40,076 nt of DNA. Source: Levilactobacillus suantsaii. Lineage in GTDB: Bacteria > Bacillota > Bacilli > Lactobacillales > Lactobacillaceae. The translations under genes were made by a program, and so were the position numbers. Below the pieces are notes generated by a model, which did not search any database, was not told the origin of the DNA, and worked only from the letters and a program-made list of their open reading frames with translations. Positions 17,288-24,782 of this stretch are shown here, one piece after another; position 1 is the stretch's first letter; each line of letters begins with the position of its first letter. Location: NCBI RefSeq assembly GCF_004115745.1, contig NZ_QXIL01000019.1, positions 1 through 40,076 on the forward strand, given 5' to 3'.

Positions 17288-17797
17288 TTAGTCTTCGACG
17301 GGTTCAGCTGAAGCTTCGGTAGCGGTCTTGGCCGCGGTCCGCTTCTGAACGGCTCCTAAAATAGCCCGGGCAATCGGCCCGACAATCAGGAGCTGCAGTG
17401 GTAACGCCATGAAGAGGTTAAAGATCCAGGTGTGCAAGTAAGTTAGGAAGAAGTTGCCCCCGAAGTTTTGGGTGACGACCATCCTGAACAAGGACATCAA
17501 GGTGACCATCCCGGCGACCATCAAGCAGGAGATCGTCAGGGCAATCCGAATCTGTTTACGTTTCATGTAATCATTAATAATGAAATGGAAAAAGAGGTAT
17601 TTGACGCCGGGACCAATGATTCCCAAATCACAGATGGCCGCCACGATGAGGGCCAAAGGATATCCCACGAGGACCTCACGAATGTAGTGGTGACCAAAGC
17701 CATCGGTCAAGGCGATGTTGTAGCCCGCCATGACCAAGACCATCAGGCCGGCCATCACAGCGGTGAATAAAAGTTCTTCTTTAAAATTTTTAGGCAT
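17288..17797 (-). CDS. DUF2798-type integral membrane protein
   Basis: The 169-residue protein has four hydrophobic helices in two similar halves. Each half ends in a motif of the style (L/Y)P.AL....DLGIIGP or LPLQLLIVGPIAR, the duplicated DUF2798 pattern. The function of this family is unknown. The C-terminal tail is hydrophilic (KRTAAKTATEASAEPVED). The ATG follows AAGGAG on the minus strand. It appears monocistronic, with two consecutive terminators downstream. Confidence 0.7.
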   Translation of the reverse strand: MPKNFKEELLFTAVMAGLMVLVMAGYNIALTDGFGHHYIREVLVGYPLALIVAAICDLGIIGPGVKYLFFHFIINDYMKRKQIRIALTISCLMVAGMVTLMSLFRMVVTQNFGGNFFLTYLHTWIFNLFMALPLQLLIVGPIARAILGAVQKRTAAKTATEASAEPVED

Positions 17798-17910
17798 TAA
17801 GTTACTCCTTAGTTGAAATTCCCACGAGCAACTAGCGTATCATAGTCGGCGACCTTTTGTAAGCTATTTTATTCATGAAAACGCGACCAGTTTTAATGTC
17901 TACTTATTTC

Positions 17911-18345
17911 TTAGGAATCAGAGCGGGTCGAGACCATGATGACGTGGGCGTCGCGGGAGGCGATGGCCCAATTTTCGCCGTTAAAAGCGTAATGGTCGTC
18001 GAAGCGGACGCTAAAGACGCTGGTGATGCCCTTGTCGCCCACAGTCTTGATCTGGGCGTTCACTTGGCCGTCAGCGGTCCCGTTATCGGTATCCAGCGTG
18101 ATTAAAGGCTGGGCGGTCAAGGTAAAGTGTTTAGGGTAGCGTTGGCCCCAGCGAGTCAACGCCTGAGTCAGATCATCTGTCCCGGTCAATTCAGTGACCA
18201 CGTGGTCGTCGCGGTAGACCCGGAAGGTAGCCGTGGGTGTCATCAGCGCCACTTGGTCAGCCACGCGATGCTGGTCGGCGTAGAGGCCCCATTGGGTGAC
18301 GAGGCGGTTTAAAATTAGGGTGCTTTCTGCTTCACCGTATGTCAT
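17911..18345 (-). CDS. NTF2/SnoaL-like protein
   Basis: The 144-residue protein begins MTYGEAESTLILNRLVTQWGLYADQHRVADQVALMTPTATFRVY. This is the layout of the SnoaL-like branch of the NTF2 fold: an N-terminal helix pair followed by a beta sheet with a central cavity. Members include small hydrolases, isomerases and ligand binders, and no substrate can be inferred. The start ATG at 18345 has AAGGAG about 10 bases upstream on the minus strand. An upstream in-frame ATG would place that site inside the gene. Confidence 0.65.
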   Translation of the reverse strand: MTYGEAESTLILNRLVTQWGLYADQHRVADQVALMTPTATFRVYRDDHVVTELTGTDDLTQALTRWGQRYPKHFTLTAQPLITLDTDNGTADGQVNAQIKTVGDKGITSVFSVRFDDHYAFNGENWAIASRDAHVIMVSTRSDS

Positions 18346-18484
18346 GATATTAAAATTCTCTCCTTCAAGCTCTTTGTAGGCGTGCAACCCCTTATTATAA
18401 CCAGGAAAGTGGGGAAAGCCAACTCCATAAAACCGGGTTAAGGGGTTTCATGAAGCGTGATTGGAACGGTGACTCGGTGGCCCC

Positions 18485-19369
18485 CTAAGCTTCCAGGCTG
18501 GCCGTCAAAATCGCCAAGACTTTTTGCTGGGTAGGGGTCAGCACATGGGTGGTCCGGGAAACGATACTGGTGATGAATTCGGGTTGTTCGTCGTCTAACA
18601 GGGTCAACCGGACCACGTCGGAACGTTGCTGGGCGGCAATACTGGTCAAGAAAGTCACCCCGACGTCAGCGGCCACCATATTCATGATGACGTGAGTGTT
18701 GTTGGAGCGGTAGACCACGGTTGGGCGGAAATGATTGCGGCGGGTCAATTGGTTGAAGGCGGCATTATGGACGAAGTCGTCGGTGAAGAGGATGAAGTGT
18801 TCGTGACGCAATTCGCTAAAGGTAATGCGGCGGCGTTTGGCTAAGGGGTGGTGCTTGGACACAAAGATGGCGAAGGGTTGGTGGTCAAATTCACGGACCA
18901 ACAATTGCTGGTAGGAGAGAGGTTCAATGGATCCCAACAGGGCAATATCGGCTTCGCCGTTGCGAATGGCCCGCCGTAAGGTGACTGAGCCGCCTTCGAT
19001 GATGTGGATATCTTGAAGCATGTTTTGGGCTTGCAACTGTGCAGCAATCCGGGGAAAGTAGTGAGTCTCGATGATGGGCGGGAGAGCCAGGACGGTCTGT
19101 TGTTGCGTCAAACGATCGATTTCTTGGCGGGCAATCGACAATTCGTTTAACACAATGGTCGCGTGGGCCATGAGTTGTTGACCGGTGGGGGTGATGGTCA
19201 GCCGATTATGGACTCGGTCGCGTTGGACCAGGGTGGTGTGGTACTCGGCTTCGAGGCGCTTGATGGCCATGGTGATAGTCGGCTGGGTGACGTGAAAGTA
19301 GTCGGCGACCTTTGAAAAACTTTTTTGTTGAATTAATTGGTAAAAATAGGCTAAATCCTTGGTGTTCAT
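18485..19369 (-). CDS. LysR-family transcriptional regulator
   Basis: The 294-residue regulator starts MNTKDLAYFYQLIQQKSFSKVADYFHVTQPTITMAIKRLE, a typical LysR winged helix-turn-helix (residues 1-60). A two-lobed ligand-binding domain follows. The N-terminus resembles MleR-type regulators of lactic acid bacteria, but no malolactic gene is nearby. It is transcribed divergently from the aldehyde dehydrogenase/sulfoquinovose operon, 613 bases away. That makes it the best local candidate for the operon's regulator, an inference from position. ATG 19369 is chosen because GGAGGAAATT immediately precedes it. Confidence 0.85.
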   Translation of the reverse strand: MNTKDLAYFYQLIQQKSFSKVADYFHVTQPTITMAIKRLEAEYHTTLVQRDRVHNRLTITPTGQQLMAHATIVLNELSIARQEIDRLTQQQTVLALPPIIETHYFPRIAAQLQAQNMLQDIHIIEGGSVTLRRAIRNGEADIALLGSIEPLSYQQLLVREFDHQPFAIFVSKHHPLAKRRRITFSELRHEHFILFTDDFVHNAAFNQLTRRNHFRPTVVYRSNNTHVIMNMVAADVGVTFLTSIAAQQRSDVVRLTLLDDEQPEFITSIVSRTTHVLTPTQQKVLAILTASLEA

Positions 19370-19509
19370 GAATTTCCTCCTGATGAGCTGATAAATGGTG
19401 GCGCAATAAGGGGTCTTGATCGCGATGGGACGTTCTAAGCCGTATGTTGGCCTAGTCAATAAAAGCGTGGTTACGCCAATCAGCAACTCTTTGATTGCAA
19501 GCTTGTGGC

Positions 19510-19537
19510 TTGACGTCAGGCTAAATCATGGTAAAAT
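19510..19537 (+). promoter_or_regulatory. Strong promoter of a non-coding transcription unit
   Basis: TTGACG (19510-19515) and TAAAAT (19532-19537) are separated by 16 bases. Transcription would start near 19544. Confidence 0.6.
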
Positions 19538-19543
19538 TTGAGA

Positions 19544-19813
19544 GATTTACCACGGGTCTTAGAACCAGTTTGCCACGTTTAACGCCGATAGCCAAGAGAC
19601 TGGCCCTATTTTGGCGGGACGAATCGTCTCGCTGGACGGTCTAAGCACGTGACTGCACCCACAGAATAGAAGAAAGATTTGATTCAGGCAAAGTACGATT
19701 TAGCGAAGTCGCTTCAAATGTGGGGATGTTGCGACGAGATTGTGAAGACTTTGAGAACTCTATTACGGACTATAAACCACTAACGGCTGCTTCCTTTGGG
19801 AGCAGCCGTTTTT
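19544..19813 (+). ncRNA. Candidate structured small RNA or regulatory leader, about 270 nt
   Basis: Between the promoter at 19510 and the strong terminator at 19783 there is no credible protein gene. The longest frame is 38 codons, begins inside the promoter and lacks a ribosome-binding site. The sequence folds locally. A 7-bp hairpin GCGGGAC/GTCTCGC with loop GAATC is enclosed by AGACTG/CGGTCT around 19597-19653. A GTCGC/GCGAC pairing lies around 19710-19737. No known class (6S, SRP, tmRNA, RNase P, T-box) was recognised. It may be a free sRNA, or an attenuating leader of the operon that starts at 19983. Confidence 0.45.
19783..19813 (+). terminator. Strong terminator ending the non-coding unit
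   Basis: A 12-bp stem (19783-19794 with 19798-19809), loop TTT and five T residues. Confidence 0.85.
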
Positions 19814-19982
19814 GCGTATCGTTAGCTGTATACCGGGATTTAGATTACTTTAAATAAGGTGAAGGGTTGGTAAAGTTTCCGCCTTTTCTTAAGGCTATTT
19901 TGACCTTTTCTTCAAAACTTTCACAAATCAGAACTGCATACTTAATTTTAATTTCTTAGCAATCCTGAAAGGCGATGGTGAG
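19814..19982 (+). other. Region between the terminator and the sulfoquinovose operon
   Basis: It holds AT-rich sequence with a small hairpin GCCTT/AAGGC (19881-19895). Two copies of an AAAGTTT motif lie in inverted orientation, near 19873 and in the AAAACTTTC stretch that begins near 19914. These could be LysR-type operator half-sites. No clear promoter or catabolite-response element was found by eye. Confidence 0.3.
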
Positions 19983-21329
19983 ATGTCTCAAGAGACAGTG
20001 CTTCAAACAAATGTGGAACCGGTGACCGCTGAACAGTTAGAAAAGGCGTTAGCGGCGGGGGCAGATTATTTTGCCCACCAACCGAGTTCGCAGTTTGATC
20101 GGTGCCAGCAATTATTGAAGCTGGCGCAGTTGTTCGACGATCAAGCTGAGCAATTGGGTGTCCAAGCGGCCCATGATATGCATAAGCGTTTGGTTGAAGG
20201 ACAACAGGAGGCTCACGCAGCAGCTAATATCATCCGCTACTACGCCAATAATGGACCCGCATTGTTAAGCCCCAAACCATATGTGTACGGGCAAAATGAT
20301 GCGCATGCACAATTAGAGTATGACCCGCTAGGAATCGTCTTAGCGGTAGAACCTTGGAACTTTCCGTACACCCAAGTTATTCGGGTCCTAGCCCCTAACT
20401 ATCTTGCGGGGAATCCCGTGTTATTGAAGCCTGCTCGGTCGGTGGCCGGTTGTGCTCAGGCGATGGTCGCCTTGACCGAAAAGGCCGGCTTTCCGACCGG
20501 GGCTTTTACCAGCTTGAATTTGTCCCACGACCAAGTGGCTAACGTCATTGGCGATGACCGAATTCAAGGTGTCGCGGTTACTGGCTCAACTGCGGTTGGT
20601 CGCCACTTGGCCAGTCTGGCAGGCCAAAACGTTAAGCCGAGCACTCTGGAACTGGGGGGCAGTGATGCTTGCTTAGTTCTCGACGATGCGGATCTAGCAA
20701 CGGCCATTCTGGAGATGGCGACGTCGCGGTTACGGAATTCTGGTCAAACCTGTACGTCGGCTAAACGCTTCATCGTGCGACGCGAAGTGGCTGACCAAGT
20801 AATTGATGGTTTGACTAAAATCTTTAATCGTCAAACTATCGGTGATCCATTGGATGCGGCAACGACCTTAGCTCCGCTGGCGTCCAAGGCTGGTCAAGAA
20901 CGTTTGACGGCCCAAGTCAAATTGGCTCTCGACCACGGGGCTAAAGCGCTGGTCAAAGGTGGAGCCGTTGGTGAAACTGGCTTTCAACCAACGTTACTGA
21001 CGAATCTAACCGCCGATAACCCGGCGAGCCAAGAAGAATTCTTCGGTCCAGTAGCGCAACTATACGTCGTTGATTCTGATGAAGAAGCGATTCAGGTCGC
21101 CAATTCAACCCCATTTGGCCTGGCTGGGAGCATCTTTTCCCAGGATCTTTCACGGGCCAAGCATTTGGCTAGTCGCATGGCGACGGGTCAAGTCTTCATC
21201 AACAAGGGTTCTAGCGGAATTCCTGAATTACCATTTGGTGGCATCAAGCAATCCGGTTACGGCCGGGAGATGAGTGACCTGGGAATCTTAACGTTCATGA
21301 ACGCCAAGATTGTCGTGTTGCCAGATTAG
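19983..21329 (+). CDS. NAD(P)-dependent aldehyde dehydrogenase, probable sulfolactaldehyde dehydrogenase
   Basis: The 448-residue ALDH-superfamily enzyme has the cofactor motif PWNFP (124-128), GSTAVG (201-206), the catalytic base Glu223 in LELGG and the nucleophile Cys257 in SGQTCTSAKR. By sequence alone it belongs to the succinate-semialdehyde-dehydrogenase-like group. It is the first gene of an operon with a sulfoquinovosidase and a transaldolase. Its likely role is therefore to oxidise 3-sulfolactaldehyde to 3-sulfolactate, the terminal step known in sulfo-ED and Bacillus sulfo-TAL pathways. The specificity is inferred from context. The next gene follows after 12 bases. Confidence 0.8.
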   Translation: MSQETVLQTNVEPVTAEQLEKALAAGADYFAHQPSSQFDRCQQLLKLAQLFDDQAEQLGVQAAHDMHKRLVEGQQEAHAAANIIRYYANNGPALLSPKPYVYGQNDAHAQLEYDPLGIVLAVEPWNFPYTQVIRVLAPNYLAGNPVLLKPARSVAGCAQAMVALTEKAGFPTGAFTSLNLSHDQVANVIGDDRIQGVAVTGSTAVGRHLASLAGQNVKPSTLELGGSDACLVLDDADLATAILEMATSRLRNSGQTCTSAKRFIVRREVADQVIDGLTKIFNRQTIGDPLDAATTLAPLASKAGQERLTAQVKLALDHGAKALVKGGAVGETGFQPTLLTNLTADNPASQEEFFGPVAQLYVVDSDEEAIQVANSTPFGLAGSIFSQDLSRAKHLASRMATGQVFINKGSSGIPELPFGGIKQSGYGREMSDLGILTFMNAKIVVLPD

Positions 21330-21341
21330 GAGGTGGTGTGA

Positions 21342-22754
21342 TTGGAAACCACAACCACACAAACAAAAGTAAAGAGTTTTCCCCGGACGACCACATTACG
21401 CAATAAGATTGGGTATGCCATGGGAGACGTTGGTAACAACTTTTTATTCGACATGGGGCAGTTGTACCTGTTGAAGTATTATACAGACGTTTTGCAACTC
21501 CCATCGGCTTTGGCCGGCACGGTTTTCTTAGTGGCGAAGATTTGGGACGCTTTCATGGACATGGGGGTCGGCACCTGGATCGATAACCGCCAAAATATTG
21601 GGCCGCGGGGGAAATACCGACCATTCTTACTTTGGGCGGCCATTCCGTTAGCCTTACTGTTGATCGCCAATTTCTCCATCCCGGATTTTTCCATTACCGG
21701 GAAAATGATTTGGGCATATGTGTCCTACATGATTTTTGGGACCTGCTACAGTATTTCTAACGTGCCGTTCGGGTCGATGATTCCAACCATGACGCGGAAC
21801 AGTCAAGAACGTTCCGAACTCTCGTCGTTTCGGCAAGCCGGCTCTAACCTCGGCTTGATGTTGGCAACGATTGGGTTCATGCCCATCGTGAATCGCCTCC
21901 CGACGGATAAGAGTGGCTACTTAGTCGCGGTCGTGAGTTTTGCTGTGATTGGGGTATTGTGCCAGTGGACCGCTTACGCGAACATCCGCGAGGTTTATAA
22001 GGAACCCGCTAAACCTAAGCCCACTAAAGAAGATTTGAAAAAGAGCTTCCGGGCATTATTGAAGAACCGTCCGTTGGTGACATTGTGCCTGGTGAACCTC
22101 TTTACCTTCTCAGCTTTTAATTTAAAACTGACCGTGCAAGTTTACTATTGTGAATATGTGTTAAAGGACAATACAGCGATTTTTTGGCTCGGGGTCTTCA
22201 GTATCGGCATGGTCTTTGTTGCCGTCGCGTTGGTCCCGATGCTCACGAAATTTCTCGATAAAAAGACCGTTTACGTGATGGGTTGTCTGATTTGGGCGAT
22301 TGCCGATATTTTGGGCTTCTTCCTGGCCAGCAACACCACCATGTTAGTGATTTTGACTAGTATCGCCTACTTAGGTGATGGGTTTACCAGTGCCTTGAAC
22401 TGGGCGTTAGTTTCCGATTGTGTTGAATACGGTGAGTGGCAAAGTGGTATTCGGTCCGAAGGGATGGTCTACTCGGCTTTCACTTACTTCCGGAAACTTT
22501 CCCAAGCAATCGCCGGCTTCATTCCTGGTGTTATCTTGACTTGGGTCGGCTACGTGCCGAATCAGACGCAGACCGCCACAGCGATTCTAGGAATTCGCGG
22601 CTTGATGTTCTTCTATTCAGCGGGGATGGCGATTATGACCATCGTCGTGATGTATTACCTGTATCCACTGACTGAAGCCCGCTACCGGAAGATTCTAGCG
22701 GACTTGATCCACCGGCGCAAACGCGAACGCGCGACGGTTGCGAGTCAAAACTGA
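21342..22754 (+). CDS. GPH-family sugar/cation symporter, probable sulfoquinovose importer
   Basis: The 470-residue, roughly 12-helix membrane protein has the glycoside-pentoside-hexuronide (GPH) pattern. The N-terminal segment is KIGYAMGDVGNNFLFDMGQLYLLKYYTDVL, followed by AKIWDAFMDMGVGTWIDNRQ and GKYRPFLLWAAIPLAL. The start is TTG 21342 with AGGAGGTG nearby. Members import glycosides with H+ or Na+. In E. coli the sulfoquinovose locus uses GPH carriers (YihO, YihP), so import of sulfoquinovose or its glycerol glycoside is the natural reading. No sulfonate exporter is encoded in this operon. Confidence 0.8.
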   Translation: METTTTQTKVKSFPRTTTLRNKIGYAMGDVGNNFLFDMGQLYLLKYYTDVLQLPSALAGTVFLVAKIWDAFMDMGVGTWIDNRQNIGPRGKYRPFLLWAAIPLALLLIANFSIPDFSITGKMIWAYVSYMIFGTCYSISNVPFGSMIPTMTRNSQERSELSSFRQAGSNLGLMLATIGFMPIVNRLPTDKSGYLVAVVSFAVIGVLCQWTAYANIREVYKEPAKPKPTKEDLKKSFRALLKNRPLVTLCLVNLFTFSAFNLKLTVQVYYCEYVLKDNTAIFWLGVFSIGMVFVAVALVPMLTKFLDKKTVYVMGCLIWAIADILGFFLASNTTMLVILTSIAYLGDGFTSALNWALVSDCVEYGEWQSGIRSEGMVYSAFTYFRKLSQAIAGFIPGVILTWVGYVPNQTQTATAILGIRGLMFFYSAGMAIMTIVVMYYLYPLTEARYRKILADLIHRRKRERATVASQN

Positions 22755-22768
22755 AAGGAAGGGCATAA

Positions 22769-23440
22769 ATGAAATACTTTTTAGACAGTGCCAAATTAGA
22801 TGAAATCAAATTAGCTTATGAAAATTACGGTATCGATGGGGTCACGACCAATCCTAAGCACATCAAGAACAGTGGTCAACCATTCATGGTCGTGGTGCAC
22901 CAGCTCGCGGATTTTGCCGCTGATAAACCCGATTTTCCCATCTCCGTTGAGGTCAACCCACATTTGAGCACCAGCAAAGAAATGGTGACCATGGCGCAAC
23001 AATTACACGCCATCTCAGCCAATTTCGTCATCAAGATTCCCTGCACGCCGGCTGGCTTAGTGGCCGCCCGGGAATTGGAACAACAGGGGATTCGGACCAA
23101 CGTGACCCTAGTGTTCTCCGCGGCTCAGGCGTTGTGGCCAGCCCATTTTCAGGCGAAATACGTCTCACCATTCGTTAACTGGCAAGATATGACCGGTCAA
23201 GCGGGCATCCAAACGGTTCAAGAAATCACCAAAATTTATCGCAACTACGATTATCATACAGAAATCATCGTGGCTGCCGTACAAAGTGGGCGCCAGATGG
23301 TCGATGCGGCGTTGAGTGGGGCTGATATCGTGACGGCGGGGCTGGCGATTTACCAGCAAAGCTTTACGCACCCGTACACTGACGTGGGCCTGCAACGCTT
23401 CCAAGCTGCTTGGGACCAAACTAAAAAGGAGGCGGATTAG
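22769..23440 (+). CDS. sftT: Small transaldolase, probable 6-deoxy-6-sulfofructose transaldolase
   Basis: The 223-residue protein has the FSA/TalC-type fold: D6 in FLDSA, GIDGVTTNP (21-29), and the Schiff-base lysine K89 in FVIKIPCTPAGL. In ordinary small transaldolases the segment YVSPFVGR carries a phosphate-binding arginine. Here it reads YVSPFVNW (131-138), so that Arg is replaced by Trp. Loss of the phosphate anchor fits a sulfonated donor. In sulfo-TAL pathways SftT splits sulfofructose into sulfolactaldehyde and passes dihydroxyacetone to glyceraldehyde-3-phosphate or erythrose-4-phosphate. It is two bases from the isomerase gene. The symbol rests on operon context and is not proven. 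Confidence 0.75.
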   Translation: MKYFLDSAKLDEIKLAYENYGIDGVTTNPKHIKNSGQPFMVVVHQLADFAADKPDFPISVEVNPHLSTSKEMVTMAQQLHAISANFVIKIPCTPAGLVAARELEQQGIRTNVTLVFSAAQALWPAHFQAKYVSPFVNWQDMTGQAGIQTVQEITKIYRNYDYHTEIIVAAVQSGRQMVDAALSGADIVTAGLAIYQQSFTHPYTDVGLQRFQAAWDQTKKEAD

Positions 23441-23442
23441 CT

Positions 23443-24779
23443 ATGGCGATTGTTTATTTACCCTTAGTGCGACCACAATTTGACGCCAAATTGGCTGAGC
23501 AACGTTTTACCGCGTCGCTAGCCGCCTTGAAGTTAAGTATTCCGGACCTAGTGAGTCCGCAGAAACCTTTAACGGCGCCCGCCGAGTTGCTCGCGTTCAT
23601 CGAGAACTTACCGGCAGACCCCACGGCTTTGATCATTCACCAATTGACCTTTACCGGCCAAGAATTTAGTGATGAGGTCGTCAAACGCTACGCCGTGCCA
23701 ACTTTGATTGTGGCTGAAGAGGAACCGAGCGTCCACGGGTGGTTACACCTAAACGCGTTGACTGGTCTCTTGAGTACCGCTAACAATCTGCATACCCATG
23801 GACTGCCATATCAGCAGTATTTGGGTGGACTGGACACGTCAGCAGGGACCCAAGTGGTTCAACAATTCGTCAGCTCAGTTCAAGCTTACGATGCCTTACA
23901 ACACCTTACTTTGGGAGTAGTCAGCACTTATCCGCTGGGCTTTAACTTTTCGGGGACGCAACCGAATCGGTTACGGCAAACGTTTGGGGTCCGGTTACGG
24001 CACTACAGCATTGATCAGGCCTTCAAGGATGCCGAACAATTGGCGCCACAAGATTATGCGGAACAATTGACGTACGCCCAACAAAATTTGAAAGGGCTAG
24101 ACCCGAAGGACCCGCGGGCCATTCGGATGGCCCAGTACTTGACGGTGATGCACCAAAAAGTTGACCAAGATCACTTGGGCGCCATTGCGTCACGGTGCTG
24201 GCCCGACTTCTTCGATAAGTTTGACAGCGCCCCGGGTGGGGTCTTCTCACAGTTGACGGATCAACTCACGCCGGTCGCCGAAGAAGGAGATATCCACGGA
24301 GCTGTCTCGATGGCGTTACTGCAAGCTTTGACCAATAACCAGTCACCGGCATTCTTGGGTGACGTGACGCGCTTAGATCCAGAAGACAACACGGTGACTC
24401 TCTGGCAGATTATGGGGCTTACCAACTTTGCAACCCGGATTATCCGGCAACAGCAGGCGTGCACCCGAACCGGCATATCGGCGTGAGCGTCGATGGGGCC
24501 TTGAAGCCTGGCCCGGTAACGTTAGTTCGAGTCCACTGGGACGGGCAACACTATCAACTGGTGACCCTGACTGGGAAGGTCTTGGCAGCCGAACCACAAT
24601 TCAACGGGGTTTCTGGTAAGGTTCAAATCACGCTTCCCGTGAATACCTTATTAGATGAATTGGCTCAAATGGGAGCCGAATCTCACTTTGCCTTGATCTA
24701 CGGTAACTATGCGGCGGCCATCACCTGGCTAGGACGCTGGTTAGGCGTTCCTGTAACGACTTTAACAAAGGGGGAATAG
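23443..24779 (+). pseudogene. L-fucose-isomerase-like protein (probable sulfoquinovose isomerase), frameshifted
   Basis: Frame 23443-24486 (347 residues, ending ...RIIRQQQACTRTGISA) and frame 24459-24779 (106 residues) join into one protein of about 445 residues. Family marks are AEEEPSVHGW, SRCWPDFF, EEGDIHGAVSMALLQ and FLGDVTRLDPEDNTV in the first part, and SHFALIYGN in the second. These place it in the L-fucose/L-arabinose isomerase superfamily. One base is missing near 24457-24459: restoring it gives QQQA-VHPNRHIGVSVDG. In sulfo-TAL operons an aldose-ketose isomerase converts sulfoquinovose to sulfofructose, which is its expected job here. It starts two bases after the transaldolase with GGAGG and ends three bases before the GH31 gene. 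Confidence 0.7.
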
Positions 24780-24782
24780 CCC

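Noticed and set aside
18485-19369. Calling the LysR protein MleR
   Set aside because: The N-terminus resembles MleR, but no malolactic enzyme or malate carrier is next to it, so the name would mislead.
19528-19644. Small 38-codon ORF starting at 19528
   Set aside because: Its ATG lies within the promoter spacer, before the likely transcription start, and has no ribosome-binding site.
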